Positions 8,882 through 17,615 of a DNA stretch of 64,000 nucleotides are shown here, in pieces. A model generated the notes under the pieces. It did no database searches. It had not been told where the DNA came from and worked only from the letters and a program-made list of their open reading frames with translations. Location: positions 5,022,001 through 5,086,000 of the forward strand of contig NZ_CP126110.1 of assembly GCF_030123405.1 (NCBI RefSeq), written 5' to 3'. Numbering within the stretch: position 1 is the first letter of the stretch; every line of letters starts with the position of its first letter. Both the position numbers and the translations under genes were made by a program. This DNA is from Neobacillus sp. WH10. Lineage in GTDB: Bacteria; Bacillota; Bacilli; Bacillales; Cytobacillaceae.

Positions 8882-8910
8882 GTTAGTATACTAACATTTA
8901 GCACACTAAC
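8882..8910. promoter_or_regulatory. tandem palindromic operator of marR-yciI
   Basis: A perfect 14-bp palindrome GTTAGTATACTAAC (8882-8895) is followed after one base by the related TTTAGCACACTAAC (8897-8910). It sits directly before the regulator's ATG, consistent with autoregulation. Confidence 0.65.
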
Positions 8911-9314
8911 TGTGAATAAAATTTTTTCCTTTCCTTACCTTTCTTCAACTATTCTGTTTGATCAATAAGAAAAAATGGGTGCCGTCATAGACTAACCTTC
9001 TTGAATTTAAGCACCCGATACTTGAAGAAGAAAATGGCGATCATTCTTATTGAATAATCGCACTCGCTAGCCATCCATGAAGAGGAAAAATCAGCACTTC
9101 TCCACAGAAAATGAAAATAGGGTTTATGTGTCCATAGTGAAATGAGTATAGCTTGGAGCTACAAAAAAGGAAAAATGGAAGCGCCAAGTTGGCTACTGCC
9201 ATGTTTAGTTCTTTTACTGTCTAATTTTCATAGTTGTTAAAGAAAGGAATACTCCAAGACGGGTCCCTAGCATTAGATCTCAATAGTACAGTATATTTCC
9301 GTATACATTAACTA
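8911..9314. other. gene-free stretch with an R1 repeat
   Basis: No gene is supported. An R1-type repeat occupies about 8955-9072 (AATAAGAAAAAATGGGTGCC, then GCACCCGATACTTGAAGAAG, then a hairpin GGCGATCATTCTTATTGAATAATCGC-like block). The remainder is AT-rich without open frames. Confidence 0.5.
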
Positions 9315-10400
9315 TCATGTAGGCTCAAATGGATAATTGTTCAACCGCCACTTCTTATTGGCTATTTCCTTTAAGCCTGCACGTATCATTCGAAAAACCA
9401 TAATCCATGATAAGGCCATCAGAATGATTTGTCCGATTGGAAAAATACCTGGTAAAGGTGTGTCCCATAAAGCATGCATTAAAACGACAAGAATAAAAAT
9501 ACGGACAAATTTTGGCTTTAACAACATGTTCAGCTCAAATTTCTTGTTTCCTTGCACCATGCAAAAGGCGGCCCCTGTTATAGCGGCCCAAGCGACATGT
9601 CCGCCGGGAGCTAAAATACTGCGTAACAGGATGGTAGAATATAGGCTGGGGAAACTTCCGGATAGAAGAGCCCTTAGTGCATAACCAGCAGTTTCAAAAG
9701 CTGCAAAACCTGCCCCTACCGCAGCCCCCAACAGAAGTCCGTTAAGTACATACCGGTATTTTATGTTTCGTACGAAATAGATAACGGTTATAACTTTAGC
9801 CAGTTCTTCAACAATTCCAATCGTTATTGGATTTATGTTATGTTTTAGAATATCATAAAACACCAGCGCCACTAACATCGAGAGGATTCCGCCGATAAAT
9901 ACCACATAAATGATTTTATAAATAGCAATATTCTGAGGAGCATTCATCTCCCAAAAGAATATCAACGTCGTGATAGGAACAGCAAAAGCACCAACGATGA
10001 TAAGACCCGGTATAAAGTTTATATTTCTGAACAAGCTTACACCCACGTACAATCCTAAGAATGCAATAAGTGCAATAAGAAATATTCTCGCAAAAAGCCA
10101 AGGTTTCGGCCATGTTTCCTTTACTTCCTCAATTCTAGGTGTTGTTAGCGCAGTTCCTACGATGAAAAGCCGTTCAGCCTCAAGTTCACTATGCTTTCGG
10201 AACACCCGAGAGAATATATTTTGAAATTTAGGCACAACCGAACGTTCATGCCTCGGAACCATATCGACATAATTGGCAAACTCATAAAAGAGGCTGTTAG
10301 ATTCTTGATGAGTGTTTTCTCCCCCAAAAAATGTAAAGCCGCAATTTATACAGAACTTTCCCCCATCCTGATTTACATAATCACATTCCGGGCATTTCAT
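9315..10400 (-). CDS. PrsW-family intramembrane metalloprotease with N-terminal zinc ribbon
   Basis: A 361-residue membrane protein. A double CxxC zinc ribbon (CPECDY and CINCG) opens it, a ~90-residue cytoplasmic stretch follows, then eight or so membrane helices. The PrsW motifs are all present: EELAK (EExxK), FAAFE (FxxxE), a conserved His in GGHVAWAA, and HALWD (HxxxD). PrsW enzymes cut anti-sigma factors and other small membrane proteins. The target is unknown and no sigma factor lies nearby. GAGGGGGAT precedes the ATG. Confidence 0.9.
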   Translation of the reverse strand: MKCPECDYVNQDGGKFCINCGFTFFGGENTHQESNSLFYEFANYVDMVPRHERSVVPKFQNIFSRVFRKHSELEAERLFIVGTALTTPRIEEVKETWPKPWLFARIFLIALIAFLGLYVGVSLFRNINFIPGLIIVGAFAVPITTLIFFWEMNAPQNIAIYKIIYVVFIGGILSMLVALVFYDILKHNINPITIGIVEELAKVITVIYFVRNIKYRYVLNGLLLGAAVGAGFAAFETAGYALRALLSGSFPSLYSTILLRSILAPGGHVAWAAITGAAFCMVQGNKKFELNMLLKPKFVRIFILVVLMHALWDTPLPGIFPIGQIILMALSWIMVFRMIRAGLKEIANKKWRLNNYPFEPT

Positions 10401-10706
10401 TTAGTATCCCCCTCTTTATGTACAAATCTTCCTAAAAAGAATGAAATAAAATTGTTTAACAATTTACCTTTTTACTTTCCCCTTTATACAATTGTTATAT
10501 TATCTTTTTGGTTAAAAAAAGACTAAAACATATTCAATATGATTTGAATATAAAAAGAGCATTAAAAAAGCTAATCGACCAATTTGATCGATTAGCTCTA
10601 ATATTTTTTTAAATCCCTCATTTTAGAATCTTTTTATGTCGGACCAATTATCTTCTCTCCCCCTTCTAAATGAAGCAGGATTATTTTGCATTTAGGAATA
10701 AAAAGA
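10401..10706. other. gene-free stretch with a terminator
   Basis: No gene is seen. AGCTAATCGA (10569-10578) pairs with TCGATTAGCT (10588-10597). On the minus strand it is followed by TTTTTT, which separates the small upstream gene from the PrsW gene. Confidence 0.5.
10563..10597 (-). terminator. intrinsic terminator of the 97-residue gene
   Basis: A 10-bp perfect stem with a 9-base loop and a minus-strand T-run. T-rich sequence also follows on the plus strand, so it may work both ways. Confidence 0.75.
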
Positions 10707-11000
10707 CTATTTATTGGTAAATGGATTTTTATTAGGAATTAATTCTTTTGCAAACTCTGTTAATCCAGCCATATTCGGTCTTTGGGCATTTTTCCCCATG
10801 GGGAAAATATTCGTTAAGTATTGACCAGGATTCTGCATCTTTCCGTTTTGATTTCTTGTTAATCCATAAACAGCTGCACTAACTCCCAGACCTAAAACAG
10901 ACGCCCACATTATTCCATTATTGTTTTTTCTTCTGCCAAACATATTTAAAAAAGTTTGTCTTCTTCCCATATTAAAAAGCGCTGTTATCCAGTTATTCAA
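10707..11000 (-). CDS. small conserved-looking protein of unknown function
   Basis: A 97-residue basic protein with TTG start and GGGAAGTG upstream. It opens with Arg/Asn-rich stretches (MGRRQ, FGRRKNNN), has one short hydrophobic glycine-rich helix (MWASVLGLGVSAAVYGL) and an Asn/Pro/Lys-rich tail. I recall similar short proteins in Bacillus genomes but no function. It is monocistronic. Confidence 0.65.
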   Translation of the reverse strand: MNNWITALFNMGRRQTFLNMFGRRKNNNGIMWASVLGLGVSAAVYGLTRNQNGKMQNPGQYLTNIFPMGKNAQRPNMAGLTEFAKELIPNKNPFTNK

Positions 11001-11293
11001 ATTTAAGCACTTCCCTTATTAAAATTCAGAAAGCAAAATTTTCACTTTCTAAACTTTATTTTTTACTTTTAGGTTTTCATTATGCTGGAATTATCTGTGT
11101 AGGAATGATAGTAGTTCTAATACTCTGGTGGGTCTTTTTACCAAAATATTATGAATAGGATAAAGAAAAAATAAAATAAGGGAAGGATCATTTTCAATTT
11201 GTTAGAAGTATGGAACTGCCTAATTCTAATAAAAGAATTTGTACATATTTATTCTTCCATGGAAAAATTTTATTTTCATGATAGTGAAATATC

Positions 11294-11713
11294 TTATGTT
11301 GATTTAAAATAAATTATTTCAGGGTCTCCTTCGTCTAAATTTTCAATATATCCACTTTGTGTAAATCCATTTGCTTTAAATACTTCCTGCATCCTTTTAT
11401 TTGATTGATTGGTTGAAGAAAAAATTTTCTTAGTTGGTGATATGTTTACAAAATGCTCTATAAGTGATGTTGCATATCCTTTTCGTCTTTCAGTTGGTTT
11501 CACTATTATCAAGGAAATAAAGCTACATTCAAAGAAATGAGTAACAAAAATTAAAAATCCAACAATCGAGTTCTCTTTTTTAACAACTATACATCTCTCT
11601 TCCTCTATAGCTTTTTTAATGTATTCGCGTCTGCTATTGTTACCAATTACTTCTATATCAATATCCACCAGGTCATCTAAATTTTTTAAATGAGGCTTAA
11701 CCAAGAATTTCAA
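11294..11713 (-). CDS. GNAT-family N-acetyltransferase
   Basis: A 139-residue acetyl-CoA-dependent transferase. SLIIVKPTERRKGYATSL holds the motif A pyrophosphate-binding loop (RRKGYAT) and VFKANGF the motif B end. TTG start with GGAGT upstream. Substrate unknown. The first 52-bp repeat array lies upstream of this gene. Confidence 0.85.
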   Translation of the reverse strand: MKFLVKPHLKNLDDLVDIDIEVIGNNSRREYIKKAIEEERCIVVKKENSIVGFLIFVTHFFECSFISLIIVKPTERRKGYATSLIEHFVNISPTKKIFSSTNQSNKRMQEVFKANGFTQSGYIENLDEGDPEIIYFKST

Positions 11714-11879
11714 ATTAAATACTCCTTATTTTTATTGTCTATGAAATTCGACTTGATTGGTACCAATTCCTTCTTCATCCTGCCCCCTTTACTTTAACAA
11801 CAAAGCATTTCTCCATCTTGAAGAAACGCACCTTTTTTTATTACCCTTTACATAAATTTTGTTAATAAATCTACATAAT

Positions 11880-12535
11880 GGGCTCTTTCGGAGGACAAGG
11901 AAGGGGGAAGCTTGATCCTGTCCGAATACAGGCCTCATTCGGACATGGCAAGGGGGAAAATGAATGGTCCTGTCCGAATACAGGGCTCTTTCGGACAAGA
12001 CAAGGCAAAAAATGCTTGATCCTGTCCGAATACAGGCCTCATTCGGACAAGGTAAGGCAAATATTGCTTGATCCTGTCCGAATGCTGGTCTTATTCAGAC
12101 ATGGCAAGGCAAAAAATGCTTGATCCTGTCTGAATACAGGGCTCATTCGGACAAGACAAAGGGGAAAATGAATGATCCTGTCTGAATACAAGCCTCATTC
12201 AGACAAGGCAAGGCAAAAAATGCTTGATCCTGTCCGAATACAGGCCTCATTCGGATATGGCAAGGGGGAAAATGAATGATCCTGTCCGAATACAGGCCTC
12301 ATTCGGACATGGCAAGGGGGGAAAATGAATGATCCTGTCCGAATACGGGGCTCTTTCGGACATGGCAAGGGGGAAAATGAATGATCCTGTCTGAATACAG
12401 CCCTCATTCGGACATGGCAAGGGGGAAAATGAATGATCCTGTCCGAATGCAGGGCTCATTCGGACACGGCAAGGCAAATATAGCTTGATCCTGTCTGAAT
12501 ACAGGTCTTATTCGGGCAAGGTAAAGCAAAAATCG
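11880..12535. repeat. 52-bp tandem hairpin array 1 (12 dyads)
   Basis: Twelve dyads of type TGTCCGAAT-9 bases-ATTCGGACA. Their preceding CCTG blocks fall at 11917, 11969, 12021, 12073, 12125, 12177, 12229, 12281, 12334, 12386, 12438 and 12490, a period of 52 with one 53. A half-unit precedes the first. Linkers come in two kinds, GGCAAGGCAAAAAATGCTTG and GGCAAGGGGGAAAATGAATG types. At 12177 both arms change together (TGTCTGAAT/ATTCAGACA), keeping the pairing. The period is not a multiple of three, so the short frames through it are not genes. Confidence 0.95.
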
Positions 12536-12609
12536 TTCTTATACGGTAGACAAACATGCCGTGTTACGGTACCAGCAAAAAAAGGAAGCTTTAATTTTCA
12601 GGATACAAC
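12535..12609. repeat. dispersed repeat R3, copy 1
   Basis: GTTCTTATACGGTAGACAAA, ACCAGCAAA and TTTAATTTTCAGGATA match in the same order a second stretch at 54004-54078 (GTTCTTACATGGTAGGCAAA, ACCAGCAAATG, TTTAATTTTCAGGATA). It directly abuts array 1. Its function is unknown. Confidence 0.6.
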
Positions 12610-13202
12610 AGGTTTTGGAGGAGAAGATTAGGATCCTGAAAGCAAGAATACCTTTATCGCCCAAGGGTTTTTAAAATAACCAAAAACACCGCTTAATCTC
12701 CCATACTGTTTGAGCAATAAGATGATATAAATATAAAGGAAGGATTGTTTTAAAAATTTTCATCCTCCTAATCTATACCAAGAACCAGATACCCTATTCC
12801 CAGTAAAGATGATATAAATACTAATCATTCCACTTCTTTACCCATTATTATAAAGTCTTTTTTCCTTACTTATATTTAAAAAAACTGCATTATTACTTCA
12901 AAAACTCAAAAAGAGGAGCTGCACTGAAGCACGCTCCTGGACTGGCTATTCCATTCAGTTAAAAAATGATGATTGCAGCATCGATCGTTCTTTATGAATT
13001 ACATGCCGATAAACATGTTTCTGCTGAAAGGACCCCAGTTTGTATCATCAAAGATGATATTTAATTGGTATACGTTCCCTTCAACAGTTCAACGGTTGTT
13101 TGACTATTCTGCTTGGATAAAACGATACTTTATTATTGAAGGATCACATCCGAAGTGAACAAGCACTTTACCTTCTGGATCATTTAACGTTGGAATTGTT
13201 CA
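12610..13202. other. gene-free stretch
   Basis: No intact gene is supported. AAGATGATATAAATA occurs twice (near 12719 and 12806). A short minus-strand frame near 13145-13230 (segment NDPEGKVLVHFGCDPS) may be a gene remnant but has no start or recognisable family. Confidence 0.4.
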
Positions 13203-13409
13203 CTACCTATTATTGTTTATTTTCTGATCTTCCCTATATTTATTTAAACATTCTTTACATATACAATGTTTTCTTCTACTTTCTACAGGAACTAGTTCAA
13301 AGATTTCTTTAGGAAATTCTTCTTTCTCACACCAGCAGTTGCCGTGTTCTCGATCACCTATCATACATTCGTTTTCTTTTCCACAAATAGGACAATATTT
13401 ATTGGTCAA
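13203..13409 (-). CDS. cysteine-rich CWC family protein
   Basis: A 68-residue zinc-binding-like protein with CPICG, a further Cys in NECMIG, CWC in NCWCEKEEFP, and CICKEC near the end. This order fits the cysteine-rich CWC family. TTG start with AAGGAGGAGT upstream. Function unknown. Confidence 0.8.
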   Translation of the reverse strand: MTNKYCPICGKENECMIGDREHGNCWCEKEEFPKEIFELVPVESRRKHCICKECLNKYREDQKINNNR

Positions 13410-13600
13410 TTACACTCCTCCTTAATCCTCACAATATGGGTCAAATATGACATTAAAACATATATATTTCCAGCCCTATTCTTCAACTCCCTCAGTTTAA
13501 TACGATTTTCTTTATTCCTTTTTACTAAATATGGATTTATCCAACTCTTTCATCGGTTACTTTAAGTCAATTATCTCACAGGCCCAAGGAAATCCAATTT

Positions 13601-14368
13601 TTATTCCATTTCTGTTTGTTTCATATGATATACTATCGCTTGATTGAGCCATTTCTCCTCATTTTCTGTGAAGGGAGAAGGTGCCATATCTTCAAGTTCT
13701 CGTATATCCAGTTCTTCCATGTCAGTATCAGCTAGCTTTTGTATCAAATCCTCACCAAGAAACGCAAAAGACGATTCTAGATATGTTTTAATCATTTCTT
13801 GTACTTTTGGATCCTCTACAGGTTTACCATATAATTGTTTTACTTCCTTAGCCAATTGAATAAAAGTTTGATCTAAGGCGATTTTTTCTTCTTCGGATTT
13901 CTTTGACAACCCTTCCACTACGTCCATTTGCATGTGCCTTGCCAACCATTCTTTTTGTATATTTTCTGTTTGCATACTATGGATAAGAGTGAATAATATG
14001 GTGCTATCCAGTTCTCCTTCTTCTTTCAGTAACTTAATCACTCTCTTAACAGCAGTCATTGATTGTTCGATTCGTTCTTTTTCTTTTTCTAACGCTTTCA
14101 AATGAAGGGATAAAGTGTCAATCAAATCAACATTAAAACTCGATTCGTCTAACAATTTAGCGATTTTATCGAGGGTATACCCCAGGAACTTTAGACTTAC
14201 GATTTTCTGGATGGTTAGTATATCTTGATGATTGTAAATGCGGTGGCCAGACGTTGGATGCTTTTCTGGTTGTAAAAGACCGATTTCATCATAGTAATGT
14301 AAAGTTCGAATAGATATTCCTGTCTTTTCCGAAAACTCCCCAATGGAATACTTGTTATTCTCTTTCAT
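13601..14368 (-). CDS. MerR-family regulator with TipAS-like effector domain
   Basis: The N-terminal MerR DNA-binding domain is KYSIGEFSEKTGISIRTLHY followed by a coiled coil (LSLHLKALEKEKERIEQSM). Residues ~140-255 look like a TipAS antibiotic-recognition domain (KEVKQLYGKPVEDPKVQEM; LEDMAPSPF). TipA-type regulators bind small drugs and activate their own and other promoters. ATG 14368 is chosen because GGGAGGA sits seven bases upstream; earlier ATGs lie within that site. No partner gene is obvious; an SMR exporter is close by on the same strand. Confidence 0.88.
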   Translation of the reverse strand: MKENNKYSIGEFSEKTGISIRTLHYYDEIGLLQPEKHPTSGHRIYNHQDILTIQKIVSLKFLGYTLDKIAKLLDESSFNVDLIDTLSLHLKALEKEKERIEQSMTAVKRVIKLLKEEGELDSTILFTLIHSMQTENIQKEWLARHMQMDVVEGLSKKSEEEKIALDQTFIQLAKEVKQLYGKPVEDPKVQEMIKTYLESSFAFLGEDLIQKLADTDMEELDIRELEDMAPSPFTENEEKWLNQAIVYHMKQTEME

Positions 14369-14493
14369 TAACATTCCTCCCATAAAAGTATATGTTCATT
14401 ATAAAACCTCACGTAACTAGAGATTCAAGAGGTGATTTGTAAAAAGAATAAAATGTACGGCTCACATTTTTATTTCACTAAATGTTATTGCAT

Positions 14494-14545
14494 TAAACTC
14501 CGCAAATTGAAAAAGGCGACCATTCTTATTAAAGAGTCGCACAAC
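14494..14545. repeat. R1-family repeat, hairpin subtype
   Basis: ATTGAAAAAGGCGACCATTC followed by TTATTAAAGAGTCGCAC forms an imperfect hairpin of the R1 hairpin subtype also seen near 52.4 kb. Confidence 0.55.
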
Positions 14546-14625
14546 AAGCAAAATAATATTATCCTTTTTTGATTAACAAAGATTCCTAGATACTATTTGA
14601 TGTGTTTTTTAGACTATCCAACTAG

Positions 14626-14817
14626 TTAATTAAGTTTATTTATTGTTACTACTTCTTCTGAATTTTTCACTACAACGAGTAAGTCAAGGTCTGAATACTT
14701 ATCTCTAAAACCAGTTGAACCTGAGCCAACCAATAATAATGCTTGTACTTCATGCAAAGATTTTGTGAAGCTTTCAATCTCTGACATCATTTCTATTCGC
14801 TCATTATGTGTATACAT
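14626..14817 (-). pseudogene. nucleotidyltransferase N-terminal fragment
   Basis: About 63 residues with the polymerase-beta-type nucleotidyltransferase signature VGSGSTGFRDKYSDLDLLVV. Related enzymes are usually more than 200 residues, so the C-terminal part is missing; the frame stops soon after the motif and nothing recognisable follows. AGGGGAA precedes ATG 14817, so it may still be translated. It was probably an aminoglycoside-adenylyltransferase-like or orphan enzyme. Confidence 0.7.
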
Positions 14818-14900
14818 ATTTTCCCCTATTACTAATTTTTTTCTTTTTCTAGATTTCACATTGGGATATTTTCCACTCTTTTTTTCGAATGAATTCCATA

Positions 14901-15281
14901 TTACACATCCAGTTTATGTTGTGAATTCAAATGAGTCTTTTTTTGGATCTGTTGTTTGTCACTTGATTCTTCACCTATATTGAGCAGTACGACCCCTACG
15001 ATTATCAAAACAATGGCACTAACTTTCATTACTGTTAATGTTTCTTTAAAAACAAAATATCCGATAATTGCAATTGTAGCGGTGCCAATACCTGACCAGA
15101 TTGCGTAAGCAATACTTACAGGTATCGTTTTTAAGGAAAAATTCAGGCATACAAATGCAAGTATATAAAATATGATCATCAATATGGAGGGTATTCCTTT
15201 GGTAAATCCATGTGATAGCTTCATAGAAACAGTTCCTATGATTTCAAATAAAATAGCCGCGGCTAAATAAAACCAAGACAT
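14901..15281 (-). CDS. SMR-family multidrug exporter
   Basis: A 126-residue protein with four membrane helices. The essential Glu is in ILFEIIGTVSMKLS and the signature YAIWSGIGTATIAIIGY lies in helix 3. It exports lipophilic cations by proton exchange as a dimer. It has an unusual 20-residue hydrophilic tail (SDKQQIQKKTHLNSQHK). It appears single, although many close relatives work as pairs. GAGGAAGTG precedes the ATG. Confidence 0.9.
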   Translation of the reverse strand: MSWFYLAAAILFEIIGTVSMKLSHGFTKGIPSILMIIFYILAFVCLNFSLKTIPVSIAYAIWSGIGTATIAIIGYFVFKETLTVMKVSAIVLIIVGVVLLNIGEESSDKQQIQKKTHLNSQHKLDV

Positions 15282-15409
15282 TTACTTCACTTCCTCATTT
15301 AATATTCCGTTTATTACAACATCTACTATTGTTGTTACGACTTCTGGCAAGGGTTTTGCTGAATGAGTATAAAAGCAGGGATCGAAAAAATTCTGACAGA
15401 TACTAACAA

Positions 15410-15691
15410 CTATTTATTTCTTTTGACTAAATAATTATCAATCATAAATTTCACTAAAATTGTAGTGCCTATTAATAAAGATATCCCGACAAAACTAATT
15501 GTAAATCCATGCATTCCATGAGGAGTTATAGCATTTAACATGTCAGTGTCAAACAGATAACCAATAAAATAATACACAAAGTAAACAGAGAAAATTACGA
15601 TTATATCCAATATCGGTATTCTATTATATTTAACATTTTTAACAAACCAGTATATTCCAATAAGAAGAAAAATCCATCCGACCCAATCCAT
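15410..15691 (-). CDS. small membrane protein of unknown function
   Basis: A 93-residue protein with three predicted membrane helices (WIFLLIGIYWFVK, DIIVIFSVYFVYYFIGYLF, ISFVGISLLIGTTILVKFMI) and a Lys/Arg tail. The ribosome site is weak (GGGTGTG). No family recognised. Confidence 0.55.
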   Translation of the reverse strand: MDWVGWIFLLIGIYWFVKNVKYNRIPILDIIVIFSVYFVYYFIGYLFDTDMLNAITPHGMHGFTISFVGISLLIGTTILVKFMIDNYLVKRNK

Positions 15692-15754
15692 TATGTTCTG
15701 TCACACCCACAACATTTAGTTTTGATTACCGAAGACCTAAAAAGTGATAATTAT

Positions 15755-16377
15755 TTATTTCCTTTTTTTAATTCCAAACTCCAATGCAAACCATTCTCTT
15801 TGGTTATATGTTTTATGTTTTATATCATGCGATATTATTTCAACATGATGACCTATCTCATGGAAAAGAACATCATATAAATAAAACGAATATAATGATC
15901 TGGTATCAAACATTAATTTACAGTTTGAATTTTCCATTATCCAAGTAGCACCATGTCTTTCATAATCTAAACAAATTGATGGCTTTGGTTTATTTGCAAA
16001 CTCCAAATATTTTTGTTCTGGAAAAGGAAAGAGAAAGAGGGATTTATAATAATCATGATAAGTTCCAAAACGTAATTCGCTATACCTTTTCTGTTTAAGG
16101 GAGCCGCTACAAAGAAAAATTCCTCTTAAATCTTTTAAAAACTCTAATGGAACAGAATTAATAGCCTTTTTAATGTCTCCTTCACTTATAGGATGAATAA
16201 AGCCTTTGCTTGATTTATAGGTCTTGAAAATAATTCCATTTTAGTTTTCAAATGCTTTATAGTTTTCCTTAATAATTTGGTACAATTATACGGTGAGTAC
16301 TGTACAAGATTTGTAAATTTATTTTCACTCCACGCACCGCTTCTTAATCCATTTGAAATTCCTCGAATCTTACGCAT
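15755..16377 (-). pseudogene. HEIGHH metallopeptidase-like gene with one frameshift
   Basis: Two frames join into one ~208-residue protein. The first starts MRKIRGISNGLRSG and reaches RPINQAKA. A single-base loss in a T-run near 16199-16206 then shifts to FIHPISEGDIKKAINSV, which continues without stops to the end. The second part holds HEIGHHVE, a zinc-peptidase HExxH motif, and DYERHGATW. The family is not recognised. It is one base from being intact, so a read error or phase variation in the T-run is possible. Confidence 0.75.
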
Positions 16378-16475
16378 TTCACCACCATCTTCTTAAGTTA
16401 TATAAGAAGAAGCCATCTAATATTGCAGCGGGATCATTAACTCTTGCACACGTTAATAACAACTCAGGGAAATAA

Positions 16476-17138
16476 TCAATGTTTCAGAAAAAAATCAAAC
16501 ATTCTTCTAAATGCTTCTTGTGCTGATTTTTCATTATAGTTAGGCGAGTATGGATCACTAAATCCATGTTGTCCATTAAATTTATGTATCTCGATATTCT
16601 TTTCTTCAAAGCATGAAATTAACTCGTCAACATTAAATGATTGCTCTTTTTCCGGAAAGAATAGCAATGTTGGGCATAAGGGCTCAATCCCTATATATTT
16701 CCTAATTCGTGAACCATAGTATCCGACAATGCCATCTAAACAATCCTCCTCACTACACAACCAAGCAATTGTTGCCCCAACACTAAATCCGACAATATAT
16801 ACTTTTTTATATTTATCTTTAATATTCATTAATACACTTTTAATTACATCGGAAGCATTCGTAAAACCTATGTTGTCCATAAAGTTACGATAAGCGAATT
16901 CCTCTTGTGAATATTCAAATGGTGTTTCTTGTTTTAATAAATTTGGACAAATGACATCAAAACCTTTATCTGATAATGTTTGACAAATATACCTCATATG
17001 CTGGTTAATTCCATAGATTTCATGAACAACAATGATTACAGTGTCAGACTTATTATGAATATTTAACAATTTATACCCCCAATTGACCTTTCCTTCTATT
17101 ATACAATTAACTTCGAACTGTATGGTTACTTCTTCCAC
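16476..17138 (-). CDS. dienelactone-hydrolase family protein
   Basis: An alpha/beta hydrolase of 220 residues. The nucleophile elbow is VGFSVGAT (Ser in place of the Cys of classical dienelactone hydrolase), the oxyanion region VVHEIYGINQHMR is characteristic, and the catalytic His is in NGQHGFSDPYSPNYN. Substrate unknown. The start codon is GTG with no clear ribosome site, so the exact N-terminus is uncertain. Confidence 0.85.
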   Translation of the reverse strand: MEEVTIQFEVNCIIEGKVNWGYKLLNIHNKSDTVIIVVHEIYGINQHMRYICQTLSDKGFDVICPNLLKQETPFEYSQEEFAYRNFMDNIGFTNASDVIKSVLMNIKDKYKKVYIVGFSVGATIAWLCSEEDCLDGIVGYYGSRIRKYIGIEPLCPTLLFFPEKEQSFNVDELISCFEEKNIEIHKFNGQHGFSDPYSPNYNEKSAQEAFRRMFDFFLKH

Positions 17139-17161
17139 TTTTTTGGGTAGTCTGTCTTTAC

Positions 17162-17198
17162 AAAAAAAATCCGCCTGTCACAAATTGAACAGGTGGAT
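17162..17198 (-). terminator. intrinsic terminator
   Basis: ATCCGCCTGT (17169-17178) pairs with ACAGGTGGAT (17189-17198) with one mismatch. Eight T's follow on the minus strand. It would end the transcript of the former ridA gene. Confidence 0.65.
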
Positions 17199-17367
17199 AA
17201 AGGGGATCAATGCAGCAAAAGGACCAACTCCTATAATTAGCAATATCATTTATAACTAGGAGTAGCGTACACATTTCTCGACAAAGCACATACTTTGGGA
17301 AAATCAGCAGTTTCATTTGCTAAAGCAGTGGTTACATTTGGAAAAAACATAGTTTATTTTACTAAAC

Positions 17368-17454
17368 TTAACTCCATTTACGAAAACAGCTGATAACGTT
17401 TTGAAAATCACTTGTGGCACCTGGTGCATTGTTTGTTGAAATTGTGCTTTTCAT
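17368..17454 (-). pseudogene. RidA-family gene remnant (first ~13 codons plus junk)
   Basis: A perfect AGGAGGC site precedes an ATG that starts MKSTISTNNAPGAT, the typical opening of RidA-family proteins (T-x-NAP-A). The frame then loses resemblance and stops after 28 codons. RidA deaminates reactive enamine intermediates from PLP enzymes. Position supports the call: it is divergent from a YheO-like regulator, the same pairing that occurs intact at 23376-24411. Confidence 0.55.
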
Positions 17455-17615
17455 CGTAATTGCCTCCTGTAATAAAAAATTATTGTGATGATTTTTTTTT
17501 ACTGTAATGTATAATTATTATTACGGAAACTAGATTTTCAGAAAAAAGTCTAGTTGAATAAAAAAAAATCTTTGTTAAACTTAAAATTAACCAATGGAAA
17601 ATAAAGGTGAGATGA

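Larger units (their letters stand above)
17139..17615. other. intergenic region with terminator, ridA stub and inverted repeat
   Basis: Contains the minus-strand terminator at 17162-17198, the ridA remnant at 17368-17454, and an inverted repeat ACTAGA/TCTAGT (17529-17534 and 17549-17554) just before the YheO-like regulator, a plausible operator. Confidence 0.5.

Noticed and set aside
11078..11160. Short hydrophobic peptide on the plus strand (segment GMIVVLILWWVFLPKYYE)
   Set aside because: No start codon with a ribosome site in frame.
11789..12477. Open frames of 69-81 codons on both strands through array 1 (and similar ones in array 2)
   Set aside because: The 52-bp period is not a multiple of three, so the frame shifts each unit; no ribosome sites; the DNA is repeat.
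11880..12535. CRISPR array
   Set aside because: The linkers are repeated sequence of two types rather than unique spacers, the dyad and linker are both conserved, and no cas genes are in the window.
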